Shown here: positions 23,120 through 35,335 of the stretch, one piece after another
How positions within the stretch are numbered: the first letter of the stretch is position 1
Layout of the letters: every line of letters begins with the position of its first letter
NCBI GenBank assembly: GCA_007844125.1
Contig: CM017569.1
Location: 11,851,686 to 11,915,685, forward strand
Length of the DNA stretch: 64,000 nucleotides
Reading direction: 5' to 3'
From: Sinonovacula constricta
Taxonomy: Eukaryota; Mollusca; Bivalvia; Cardiida; Solecurtidae
Program-made: the position numbers and the translations under genes
The notes under the pieces: generated by a model
Databases searched by the model: none
What the model was told of the DNA's origin: nothing
Seen by the model: only the letters and a program-made list of their open reading frames with translations

Positions 23120-23375
23120 AGTTATCATATTGACATAATAATTAATATTCAGTGATTATTATATTGATATAATGAGTAATATCCAGTTTCTTTTATATTG
23201 ACAGAATGATTAATATTCTGTATCTATTATATTTATATGATTAATATTCAGTATCTATTGACATTATGAATAATATTCGGTATCTTTCATATTGACATAA
23301 AGATTTATATTCAGTATTATTATACTGACATAATGATTAATATTCAGTATTTATTATATTGACATAGTGGTAATA
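23120..23375 (+). repeat. Degenerate ~37-bp tandem array
   Basis: About seven imperfect copies of a unit like ATATTGACATAATGATTAAT then ATTCAGTATCTATT, with variable length. Confidence 0.75.
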
Positions 23376-26300
23376 TTGTTGTATTAAAAATAGTTATTAT
23401 GTTATTTTGATAAACCTTTAGTTGTATTCACAGAGTCCACCATTTAAGAAATTTAAAGTTACTTAGTTGTCTGACCTAACTTGTGCAAACTAATGATAGC
23501 ACCCTTAAACCAGAAACATTTACATATTCTGTTGTATGACTGTTTTTTTGTTTTAATCCAATTCTTTTTTCTCTTTTTCTAGGTTGAGATGACTAGTGCA
23601 TGCTGTGGTGTTGTGATGCCTTGTCATGTGATCCATCATTTCACCATTTTTGTCGCCCATCAACGCTTGAGAAGTCACATGTTCACAAACATGAATGTCA
23701 CATGACACATCACTTGATCATTTTGTTGCCTTATTTTAAGTAACCTGTTGTAAGGTCACATGATTTGAGCAGTGACTTGTCACCAGGTATCATTTATTGT
23801 TGAGTTTCAAGTGTCATTGTTTTAGATTGAAGAAGATCTAATAATTTCAGCATGTACACATTTTAGCTGATGATATTATGATTTGGTTGGTCATGCAGGG
23901 ATTGCGTTGACCAATGGATCTAGGGTATTTTGATGTTGTCTATGAAATATTTGGTCAGTCACATTTTTATTTTTTTTTTTTTGGGGGGGGGGGGGGGGTC
24001 GGAGGTATCAAGATAATTATTTAAGACTTAGTTAGGTATCATTATTCAATCATGTCACATTTGTTCGTAGATTGGTTTTGACTTTGTGTGTGTGACTGTA
24101 TTGTTAATCATATATGCATTTTAGGCGGCAAGAGAACACTTATTATTCCTGTCTCATTTATAGAAAAATACACATGTATTTATGTATCATGTTTATACGA
24201 ATTTTATTCTGTTGATTATATTGTGTTCATGACATTAAATATCTCTTTCAATTGTTATCTTTTAAATGAATTTAAGTGGAGTATAAAACATGTGCATGTT
24301 GAATTTTGACATTCCTGTCTCTGAATATTGCTTCATTTGATCAATTTTACTGTCTTCATTCCATTTTTACCCATTAATTTATTTAATTTATTTCTAATTG
24401 TTAAGATATATGTGATTAAAACAATGTTTATTTCATACTTAATTCTTTTTTTTTGGTCTTTTTAGAGGTCACTTTTCTTTGTTAGTTTTGAATGCAGTTT
24501 AACATAGTATTAAAGTGTTGTCTTTTTTTGGTAAGATTTCTTTAATGATGAAATAGTTATTTCATAAAAAAAGGATATCTATTGTGTCAAGTATATATAT
24601 ATAGCTTAATTGTAACATTATACACTCAGATTTTATTATAATTGAAAATTAGTTATGAATTAACATATTTTTTCAATATTTTGTATACATTTCTACGAGA
24701 AACTAATATTTGAACTGTCCATTTTTGTAATCAGACATTTTGTATAAATTTTGCTATTTGCTATATGCCATGTATGACCCATTTTCATGGTTTGTACTAA
24801 ACATTTTGACAGACAATATCTTTATACCAATTTTAGAGCTTTCATCCATTTTTGCATACACCTCTATTGTAAATAGACAGTTTATGCTTTTATCTTTGAT
24901 GCATTTAATGATTGTAAATATATATTCTAGGCTATTCAGTAATGTGTTTTGTATTCATCATTATGCCTTATATTATGACATTTTTTTGAAATTCCAAAAA
25001 GAGCATAATTTTTAACATGACAAATTTTACTGTCTCTTTGTCGTTGTGATGTGAGAGGAACATAATATTAAAGTACAATGTTGTCCTTGACTAAGAATAT
25101 GCATGATGGTACTGTATGTTTGGAGCTTAATTCATTTATTTTTTTAACAAATTTGTAATTAGTTTGTCAAAATATTTTAACTGACACAAAGAATACATTA
25201 TTGTACTAATTATCTCATTGACAATCAAGCAAATTATAAGGCTTGTTCTGCTATTTATTACAAATATTCCTTTCATTTCTTTACTTTGCAAGGGATTTGT
25301 CAAAGTGACCTTGCATTTGCTTTTTATTTCAGCTTACTTATGTTTTATTTATTAAATTACTACAATGTGCAATTGTATGTAAAAACATCTTTAAATGAAC
25401 TCACCCTGTAGTTGTAAATTTGTTTTGAGCAAATATTTACATTACTTCTGGGACTTTTATGCTTTTAGATTTTCTGTTTACAACTGATCTAGTCCATCTT
25501 TGTGCAATGTCTATAAATATTTATTTATGAATTCTTAGCTATTTATTAATGTTTGTACTTATTTCTGTCATTTTACTCACCTGTGTTTAACACAGACTAA
25601 ATGACAATTGAAGATAATTAAGTTCATGATATTCATAATACATGTACTTCAATTTTTGATATTGGCCTAGTTAAGAAAATAATCAGATATGAAACACCAA
25701 CACTTTTAGGATTTTAATTACATAGAACTGAGTTTCTTGTGCATTTTCGTCTTGCTGGATATGTATACATTTATGATTTCTGATCAGTATATCAGTATTT
25801 AAGAAGATACAAGAAATACATACATATAAGAAATTATAAGAAATTGGCAAACAGCTGAAAAGATATATTTCACAATGGTTTATACTGCCCAGGATTCATA
25901 AATGGGTTTTAGTTCCATTTTTCGGAGAAACATAGTATAGAAATTTTCATTACTCTCTTAACAATGGCAATGATGAGCATTTGTGTTAACGTCCATTTTT
26001 TAAAACCGGCAACAAAATTAACTTCTAACTAAGAATACTAGTTAAAGTTCACTATCAAACGGGAACCCATTTCCAAAGGGCAGATAACTCTAAAATTAAC
26101 ATTGACAGGGTTAAGCCTCTGTTTTCATATTTCACTATACTATCCAGCACTGAGAGCAGTCGAACACTTTGTTAACTGATATTGTTAATTACATGTATTT
26201 TGTCTAAAGTCTGCAATTAGTTGAGCTAAAATATCTTGAATATTGCATCTATCATATCGGTATTTCTGCACCTTATATGATCGATCTTCTCCTTTTTTGC

Positions 26301-29007
26301 AACACTCTTTTTCATTGTTTTGTACTCATTTACAGTACCTTCTAGTCAATAGTTATGTGTTCATTATACACTATTGTGTACCTTTTGATTTGTTTTTGTC
26401 CTTCTTTACATGTGGCAGCATCTCTTGTTTTGTTTAATGCAGAAGTTTCTGTCCCTCTGTGCCACTTATTGATGTCCTGTTTTGTTCTTTTAAGAGACAG
26501 CACAACACTTCTAATGCCTCATGCCTTATTTCAGTTACATGTAAGCTTTTATTTGTCAGTTTGAGATCTACAAATCTTGATTTACTAAAAAGATAAAATA
26601 AGATTGTGTTTATTCAAAACTTAAGTATCTTAATAATAAAGCTTTGTTACCTCTTAGCCAAGCACTTTTTAATCATGCACAGGCAAATACATGTAGTGTA
26701 GATCAGAATCAGCAATCTCTGATCAGGGTCATCCCTATTTGCAATTTGCAATTTGACTGGCACATTTCGTTAAATCATAAGCTAATAACTAAGAATTGAG
26801 TTTGGTCTCATGAGATATATGAAGCAGGTTTCAAACAGCAGACTGCTGTATTACATTGGAAGTAATCTTTAAATACATATTAACTTAGTTATTAATATTT
26901 ATTTAAATGGTACCCAAATTTATTTTATCCAGTTCAAAATGTTCATAGTTTAACCATATGTTTTTATGACACTTTTACAAAAGCAAACATACACTATCAT
27001 GCAAGAAATTTATTATAGTTTAAATCTATTGTCATGCAAGCAAGAACTTTAAGAGCAGCTTAAATGGTTCGCTTTCTATGGCTATTATGTTTGAATCCAT
27101 TTATTATCTTGTTTGTCATTAATGTAATTTATTTATTTCAAATTATATTTATATTGCAATGTATTTTGTCTTTCTTGTGTTTGTGTTTTTGTTTTTGGTT
27201 ATATGTTTTATATTTGTATTGGTGTCTTAGGATTTAGTTGCCATTATTCAGATAAAATAGTACATACACAATATTTTGACAGTAACTGACACCAATATTA
27301 TGATTTTATTTACTATTGGTTTTTTCTTTCAAGTTTTTTATGCATTTTTGTTTATATTATCAATAATAATCAGTATCAAACATTAAGATGTTACTTTTTT
27401 TAAATATACTTTTTATATTCTAAACACATTATAATTTAAATTGAATGTCACAATTAGCAGTAAAGAAAGCTCATATCCATGTTCATATCTATGTATATAA
27501 TTGATGTCACATTGCCATATAGGGTGCAACCCCATCCTATACATCTGTTGTACAAGTGAAAGGAAGTTTGTGCCCTATACATGTTTTTGATGGTTCATGA
27601 ATTTTAATTCAAGATTGGGCTTAAGGACAGTGTTAAATGCAAGGAACTTTTTGAGAATCTTTGCTTTTATGGTATTGCAATATATGCAGTAAATATTTAT
27701 CAATGGCAACACTTTGAAAATAATAACATGCCGGTATATAATATATAAAGCCCCTTCTGTTATAAAAATAGATCAGCAGGACAAGATAAAGAGTCAGTAT
27801 TGAATGTAGTTAATGATGTTTGGTGCATTTTGGTTTCGAGTATATGTGACTATATGAAATGGTACATCAACATTACACACGCCACTTCTCTGAATACTCT
27901 AATTCATATAGACTGTCCTATGGGCTATGTGTTGTTTTGTTGTTGTTTTTTTAAACTTCTGTCCATTGTTTTGAAGTGTACATGTTAAGAAAACCTTCAA
28001 ACTATGAAGATTTGAATGCTATATTAGGGAAGTGCCTTGTCTACAAATCTCAGTACTTACATTGTTGCTGTTTATTTATGAAGAGATCTATATTTACTAG
28101 CAAACCAATATGGTTTTTACTTTGTGGAACAAGGTGGTTGAAAATGACTGGCCAGCATACATTTTTGAGCGCGGCAACTTTAGATCAGTTATATTGTTAC
28201 AGTTATCTCTGAGCCTACTACTTTTGTCAGTTAACAGCACTTAATTATTTGTTATTTGAAACTTCATGCAAAGGTTTCAAGTTTTATTATTCCAGAAAAC
28301 TGGGCAGCAAATAGCGAAGAACCTGATCAAACAGCTCTGTGTATACACTATTTGCCTAAGCCTGATAAATTTGGGCTTAGCAAGTGAAGAATTATATTAG
28401 GAGTTACATTATTTACTGGTATAAGTGAACTTTTCTTAAACTTTTCTTCAAAAAAATAAATGATGAAGATTTTCAGGATTTTTATTTTTAGATACAAATA
28501 GGGTGTTGAAAGAGTAACATAGTTGACAGAAAATGTTGCAAGTATTTTTCCACTAAGATGGATGCTTCAAGTTTAAAGTCTATCTTTAACCATCTATAGT
28601 ACCAACATGTACCTCAACCCCTTCAGTATCCTGAAATAACTTTTCCTTGGTTCAAATATTCAAAACATGTATTGATTGAAAATCCAATTAAATATTTATG
28701 ATATGCTAGCTTTAAAATAAATGCTTGTGATTGAATATAGTTACAAGACAAAGAAATTACAATTTTCCCGATGTAAAATTATATTTACATAATTGAATCA
28801 TGCAAACCAGGGATAAAAGGGCAAATTGCATACACATGTTCTCAGCAAAATGTGTACATCACAACAATATTTTGTTACCAAATTATTTCATCAGTCAAAT
28901 TTAAATGCTGTAGACCAGACATTGTGTATCTCACATGTACTTTTACTGAAGCTTAACAATACTTAAACTTTCTGTAATACTCATCCTGCAAAGCACAAAT
29001 TGAACAG

Positions 29008-29095
29008 TTTTAGACAAATAGTGTAGATCTTGTGTCACAGATGGAGCGGGCGGATAACGATCTACACTTTTTTGCTGTTCGGTGTTTTTGGAATA
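29008..29095 (+). repeat. Dispersed GATC-rich foldback repeat (clear copy)
   Basis: Inverted ends CAAATAGTGTAGATC and GATCTACACTTTTTTG enclose about 40 bases and can fold into a hairpin. Related copies or fragments occur near 4,873, 11,241, 26,680, 28,281, 32,025, 35,478, 37,925, 42,055, 43,590, 50,105 and 60,590. Confidence 0.65.
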
Positions 29096-31096
29096 GATAT
29101 TGCTACCTATGAGGATGTATGTTTGTTAATATTTAGGACTGAGGGCTGAGCGATTAGCAAGTGTCACAGTTTATGGGTTGAAGATTTAGACAGAAAATTG
29201 AGATAAAACTTTTTAAAAAAAAAAATAACAAACATTTTGACAAAACATTAAGACAAACCATTTATACAGCATTTTGGCAGAACAATATGGCTAAACGTTA
29301 AAACAAAATATATGACAAAACATTTAATACAACATTTAGACAAACACATTTTGGCAATGTGTTTTAACAAACTGCTTATCTAAAGTTATGGTGCTCTCTG
29401 CTCCTGTGTCATTTTTGCTGGCCAGTCTCTTGTTTGGTTAGGTTTATTGATACAGATATGGTCAACCTTATTACTGTGAAGATGTTGTACTTGTGGAGTA
29501 AGTGAATTCTACAATATGTTTTTTTTTCTATTTTGTGATTTCTATCTGGATTTGTTGTTGAAAAAACAAACATTTACTGAAGGCACCCAGCCATAACACA
29601 TTGTTAACAGCAATCTTAAAATTTAAGGAGACTTTGAAAAATGCAAAGAACTGCAGCTAACAAAGAACATTTAACAAAAAGTACACTCTACAGGACTTAA
29701 GTTTCTTTTTAATGTTCATTTAAACAAAAGATTTTGACATTAAAAGAATTATTTAAATACAAAATGCTGCCTACTGAGAATATATTTCATTGAAAGCTAA
29801 ATCTTATGTCCATTAAAATATGAAAATGGATTTAAACTGTATTTCTAGTAACTGTGGTGTAAAGTTTTGCCCATTTCTACCTTACTTGTCTTGAATTTGG
29901 AATAAGGATGAAAATTTACTCATAGTTGTCTAAGTGGTCAATCAGTCTCATATTGACTTGATTGAATTTTATACCAGGTATTGTTAGGATGTACATCTCT
30001 TTCTTTTAAATTAAGAAATTGCTGATACCATTATATTATATCTTCTTTGAAATTACTATATTGGAATACCTGGTTTGTTGAAAAAGAAACAGTTAAATGG
30101 AAAAAATATTGACTCTGTGTTTTGTTGAATTTATAGTTTCAGTCATAGTAAATTTTAATAGCTTATGAAAACATTGTAATGCATTCTGAAAAGTTTGACT
30201 CAGTAACATCTAGTATAATGTATTAGAAAATCTAAGCACATTTTTCGCTGGAATTAAAATTTGGTACATCAGTAACAGTCATTAAATACAAAGAAATAAA
30301 CTTAAGAATATCCAACTATATATTTTTAAATAAAGAGATAATATTTTTGCTTAGAAGTTTTTAAAAAATTCACTTTTGACCCATGTTTTCTATACATAAG
30401 TGAGGGTGCCTTCTTGTTGTATGTACAGTTGGTATTGTTTGGTGATATATGGTTCACGCTGCCTTATCTCATTGTTGCTACTGTCAATTTTATATGCTCC
30501 CAGTTAGCTTGAAACACCTGGCATAGGGATGAGAGAACACAACATGCTGTCTAAAGTATGCAGAGCTGACATTATTAAAATAAAACATATTAAAAAGGTT
30601 GCATAATAACAAAAGGGTTAAGAATGATTTCAACTTTAAAGGGGATATTTTATTTCAGCTTACTAAGTGTATCCAATTTATGAAAAGTCTGTAGTCATAA
30701 CATACAGACACGTTTATCTCATTTATTAGATATCCTTTATAAAATAATAACAAGATACTGAGTTTGAAGCTTGCCAAGATAGAAAGTATCAAACCGTGTG
30801 GTACAATGTTAAGCATAGGGCATCAAAAACATTTAAAAAGTCAGAAAGATGTTGCTTTATGTTAAAAAGTTAGAGACAGATTGCTTAATTTTTCTCTATA
30901 CAGAAAGGAAAGCTGCATATTCGGTATTGTTTGTTCAAGCTTCTTTCCTCCTCTCTCTTCCAGGATGTTGATGTCCACTTAATATACTCTCCTGTGTAAA
31001 GAGTTACTTCTGGCCTTGTTCTTTCACCTGGAGCACCTCATCTGTTCTCCTGTCAGAAATATTTTAGAAAGACATGCAGATTTAAAGGTGGTACCC

Positions 31097-31350
31097 AGCA
31101 GTTTGCCTCTATCAAATACACATCAGCAGTTTGCCTCTATCAAATACACATCAGCAGTTTGCCTCTATCAAATACACATCAGCAGTTTGCCTCTATCAAA
31201 TACACATCAGCAGTTTGCCTCTATCAAATACACATCAGCAGTTTGCCTCTATCAAATACACATCAGCAGTTTGCCTCTATCAAATACACATCAGCAGTTT
31301 GCCTCTATCAAAGACACATCAGCAGTTTGCCTCTATCAAATACACATAAC
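31097..31350 (+). repeat. 28-bp minisatellite, nine copies
   Basis: Nearly identical tandem copies of AGCAGTTTGCCTCTATCAAA then TACACATC. Only one base differs (AAAGACAC in copy eight). Because 28 is not a multiple of three, the array reads open in all three plus frames, producing overlapping false open frames. Confidence 0.97.
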
Positions 31351-33337
31351 AATACTGAACAACTGCTTTGAGGAACTTGGGCAAAGTTTTTCTATAAACC
31401 CATTCTTTAGTCTGTATAAATACGAGTTTGAACACTAAGGGAATTGTTAGACAGAATATATTGCAAAAAAATGACTCTGAATATGTGTTCATTCCAACTG
31501 TATAAAAATCTCGATAGTGGTCTCTGCTAAAACTAGATATTGGCGTCAGAGCAAATTACCCTGATGATTGTGTAACATGGTTTCAAAAGTGGTTACATGG
31601 TTTTCTAAGTTTAAAAATAGCTATCTCTGCAGCATGACTCGGTTAGGAAATACCTGTTTGCAATGACGAGTGTTGATTTATGCTTGACTGTTGACAGATC
31701 TAGGACATCAGTGGAATGCATTTTGAAGGACCTTTTCAGGTAACAGTTACTTAGTTATTTGAGAAAAGAAATTTTGCTCCAAACTGTTGGCTACCACCTT
31801 TAAGTGGTCAAATGTTCTGGGTTGTTAGCCAATATAACCAGTGTGTGGCTTGGTTTCCTTGTTTTTTATGCACTGTAGGCATGTCCTTATGTTTGCTCAT
31901 GAATGCAACACAAATGTTCATGCATGTATGCTTAAAATATGTGGGACTGCACCTTTAAGCCTAATGATTCACGATAAAGGAATCAAGTTCCTTACCATCT
32001 AACTCTAACAGCTATGCATTGAATTGATCATGCAAAGGCATGTAGAGTAGATTGGGATCAGCAAGCTCATACTGTGTGTTATCTGATCAGGATGTGAAAT
32101 AGTTGCTTTGGATTGTTTATTTAGCAAAGAACATGAAGTTTCCTTCAGTGCATCTGTTAGTAAAAAGACTAATAATTTATGTTATAACATTGAGCATAAC
32201 AAGGGCAAACATTGAGCATAACAAGGGCAAGCACAGCAGTGCCTTCATTCTTTTGAAGGGGGTGCCCATAGTGGTGAGGTAAGAATTGTCATCGCTTTGG
32301 TTTAAGTCATTTTCAGGCCAAGAACTTTCTAGTGGCAGGGTCTTCCAGCTGGTTTGCAGTATACTGGTGGTTCTACAAAGACCTACGTCTGGGATCTACC
32401 GCAACCAACAATTAGAAGATGTTATCAATAGTATTGCAATTGTCTTGGTGCAATGTAACAAGAAAAAAGAAAAGAAAAGACTTGCACACAAAGACAACAT
32501 TCCTTGACCCAAGATGCGCCCCTGTTAGAAACAGCTGACAGGAGGACAGTTGGAGAGTGTTGTTCCATCACAGATAACAGAAGGACAGTTGGGGAGGGTC
32601 ATGCTGATATTGTTCCCTAATGAATACCAGTATGTCCAGGGCATATATTATTTATATATGTTCATAACTTTATGTATAAACTATTTTTAATTCAGATGGC
32701 TAATAAAACAGTCTTATGAAACAGTGTTGTGTCGTATGTTGACATTATTTTCAAACTAATATTTCAAACTGAATAAAGTTGATTTTGACATTTTTCTTTC
32801 CTCTTACTAGGTCTTACTGAATATGAAATTGTTATTTTATCTAAAGATCAATTTTAAAAAAGATGGTCTTGACATATCTATATGTCAAATATATGTCATC
32901 TTGATATATTATAAACAAGATTTCAAATGGTGTACATTGGTGAAATGGAAATTTTCTCCCTTGTTATTTAATATCTGAGGTTTTCCAAACAGTAGGTAGA
33001 TCCTTTTAGTTGGAATTCTTGGACTTTGGCGCCTGTTCTTTTGAAGATATTGCAAATACAAATAGTGAAATTTCTTATTTTTGCATAAACATAAGCCTAA
33101 AGTTCATTTAAATACAGAGATATGTTATTTAAAAAAGAAAATTGAAGTGTTTTTTTATAATGTTTAACCTGGGTATCATCACAAGAAAGGCAGAAAAGTC
33201 AACTTACAATCCCATAGAGCACAAGCATAATAACCGAGTAAAACAAATGAAAGGACTTACTTGCATTTAGGAATTTTTCAGGGGAGACTATAGATAGTTT
33301 CCATGTGATGTTATAAGCACTGATAAGACAGTTTAAG

Positions 33338-33715
33338 GCAGCCATCTTTGAAGGCAGAAGCTAATGCAGGCCAAAATATGGCAATATATGTCGTATTAAA
33401 CTCACCACTGTGTTATTTTGTAGTCTATTTTACTGAATTTTATATAAAATTTAACAGCTTTTTACAGTATTTTAAATATCCGATCTATTTTGATAGTTTA
33501 AAAGGTAAAAAAAAACCTACAAGAAAGATGCACTGTTAATTTTGTTGAATGATGAGCCAATAATTTTATTTATTTCTGTGTATTAATTCTTTGTGCATTT
33601 ATCAATTTATAGCTTTTAATTTTTGGAGCACAATCGAAGAAATTACCAGAAAATAAAATTTTTGCTTCTATACAATCTGAAAATCCATTGAAGATGCCAT
33701 CAAAGATGGCTGCCA
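33338..33715. mobile_element. Small TIR element (MITE-like)
   Basis: A left end near AAGGCAGCCATCTTTGAAGG (from about 33,338) is mirrored at the right by TGCCATCAAAGATGGCTGCC (ending about 33,715), giving an imperfect ~20-bp TIR. The interior has no coding potential. Target duplication is unclear. Confidence 0.6.
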
Positions 33716-34702
33716 AGATAAGGGATCATTAATGTCTCATTAGATTTTAAACAACACTTTTTCTGTTGAAAATAAAGTGATGTAGAACAGACTGGTGCTG
33801 TTTTAATATATCGTAAATTAAAACACAACTGAATTGTTCTGTTTTTTCATACAACTTTATTTTAAGACGGCTTTTAATGTACGATTATATCCAGCGTCTT
33901 TCCATACTAAGGGAAGGCATTCTTTATAACTTACAGCCTTACCTATTTAAGGATGTATGAGTTATTTCCCTTGGATGTATTTTGCGGGTACATAAATAGA
34001 CTACATAGTCAAATACAAGCCTTTGAAAAGCGAATACGAAGACTATCAACTCGCCAATTTGTTAAACATAACTATCACAACGAAGGCAACACTAATATAG
34101 AGTTCTGGGAACACTGGGGTAAGTATTTACAGGATGGGTATTTACACATATTAATATGACACAAAAATTTAACGTACCCAAATTTAAACTTATTTTCTTG
34201 TATACATATTATAAATGTAACAAATGAGACAAGTTTTTTTTATAAAAAATATTGTATACCTGTGAAAGACAGGTAGTCAGCTTGGAAGTAGTGATATTTG
34301 CTTAGCACTTAACCATATAATGATAAACTAGGTAACATCATATGATTAAGCTATTTATAGTAAAGTGTACATTAATGTTGTGTGATTGATATTTCTAGCA
34401 AGTTGTTTGGCGTCATGGGAAACTTTTCTCATTTATTTTATATCGAACAAAAAAGTTCGTACTTAGAGTAGTCTCAATATTATAGAATAAAATAATTATA
34501 CTATTCTATCTATTGTAACTTCACATATACAGATCACACTCTTAAATTGCATGACTATAATAATATGATATAATAATTATATAATAATATAATATATTAT
34601 AATTATATCATAAAAAGTATATATAAAACATAAATGCATGTGTGGCCATTTAAAATACCACCAAAGCATTCAATTCTCCAGAAGCGAAAATAATTCCGCC
34701 AA

Positions 34703-35335
34703 TTATCGACCAAGTTGTGATCCGAGAGCCGTTTTCTCTAAAAGTCCAGGAAAGCTTTTGGCTTTTGGTACTGTTATAAACGACGGTTTAACTCCCGCCA
34801 TTTTCCGTGCCTCGTGCATTATCTTTTTCTTCATAGTATGCGAACTGTGCGAATGTGTATGGGTGACTTTGTTCTCGCGAGGAATTTTAAACATTATTTG
34901 TTGGTGATGCGGTTGTGATCTCGGAAGAGTAACCACATTTGGCAGAGGTCGGTTCTCATGAAAGTGCATCAGTCGTCTGGGTGTTTCGATGAATTGTGGC
35001 TTTTCCTGCGGAGGCTGGCTATACCCATGGTCATAGTTTTGAAAGTTCGGGATTGCATTATATCCGGGATTCCCTTGTGACGGGTATGGAATGTGGAAGC
35101 CAAATCTCTGGAAGTCTCTGTTGATCGGGAATGTCATTCCGTTGGATGCACCATAGATTGCGCCATAGGGTGCCGTTTGATACACTCCGTATGGAATGGG
35201 TCCACGTAAAAGTGGGTACAGACCACGTGACCATGCGTTATAGTTTCCAGGCTGAGCAGAGGTGTTGCCAAGCAACACAACGAGCAGCTGGAAGAGTGCG
35301 GCGTAAATCGGTTGGCGGTAAAAGTCCTTCAGCAT
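34703..35335 (-). CDS. Secreted Pro/Tyr/Gly- and His-rich protein, unknown function
   Basis: A 210-residue frame from ATG to TAA. Residues 1-27 form a signal peptide (hydrophobic AALFQLLVVLLG, then NTSAQ before a likely cleavage site), with no later membrane segment. The mature part starts with a Tyr/Pro/Gly-rich zone (PYGVYQTAPYGAIYGASNG), continues with a Gln/Pro-rich zone, then a His-rich stretch (THTHSHSSHTM) and a basic MKKKIMHEARKMAG segment. It ends ...ALGSQLGR; a final Gly-Arg is the form of an amidation signal. A pyrimidine-rich acceptor (TTCTGTTTCCAG) lies one base before the ATG, so an untranslated first exon probably lies at higher coordinates. Composition would suit an extracellular matrix/shell protein or a peptide precursor. 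No family was recognised; function is unknown. Confidence 0.7.
   Translation of the reverse strand: MLKDFYRQPIYAALFQLLVVLLGNTSAQPGNYNAWSRGLYPLLRGPIPYGVYQTAPYGAIYGASNGMTFPINRDFQRFGFHIPYPSQGNPGYNAIPNFQNYDHGYSQPPQEKPQFIETPRRLMHFHENRPLPNVVTLPRSQPHHQQIMFKIPRENKVTHTHSHSSHTMKKKIMHEARKMAGVKPSFITVPKAKSFPGLLEKTALGSQLGR

Larger units (their letters stand above)
21770..23582 (+). other. E93: Possible alternative terminal intron of E93
   Basis: A consensus donor CAAA|GTAAGT lies inside the last coding exon. A strong pyrimidine-tract acceptor (TTTTTTCTCTTTTTCTAG) ends at 23,582. Splicing would join A to GTTGAG, giving Ser then TGA, so the protein would end ...KVQS, 25 residues shorter than the unspliced form. 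Both forms are plausible; there is no transcript evidence. Confidence 0.45.
21850..30640 (+). other. E93 3' UTR / downstream AT-rich DNA
   Basis: Very AT-rich sequence following the E93 stop, without convincing coding potential; frames of 60-140 residues are scattered and lack codon bias. It contains a SINE (22,503-22,745), a degenerate ~37-bp tandem array (23,120-23,375), a T/G homopolymer tract (23,970-23,998), and GATC-type repeats (26,680-26,745; 28,281-28,400; 29,008-29,095). The 3' end of the E93 transcript cannot be placed with confidence. Confidence 0.5.
30641..34702. other. Intergenic region with small tandem repeats and a MITE
   Basis: AT-rich sequence without a recognised gene. 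Notable contents are the 28-bp array at 31,097-31,350, a 21-bp duplication (ATTGAGCATAACAAGGGCAA, 32,193-32,232), a possible SINE family B remnant (32,268-32,470), and a TIR element (33,338-33,715). A very AT-rich stretch lies at 34,550-34,630. Confidence 0.5.

Noticed and set aside
23970..23998. Poly-T/poly-G tract as a possible regulatory G-quadruplex
   Set aside because: A plain homopolymer junction; likely slippage and of uncertain assembly quality.
31016..31438. 140-residue frame with SSLPLSNTHQQFASIK repeats
   Set aside because: Product of the 28-bp array, open in all three plus frames.
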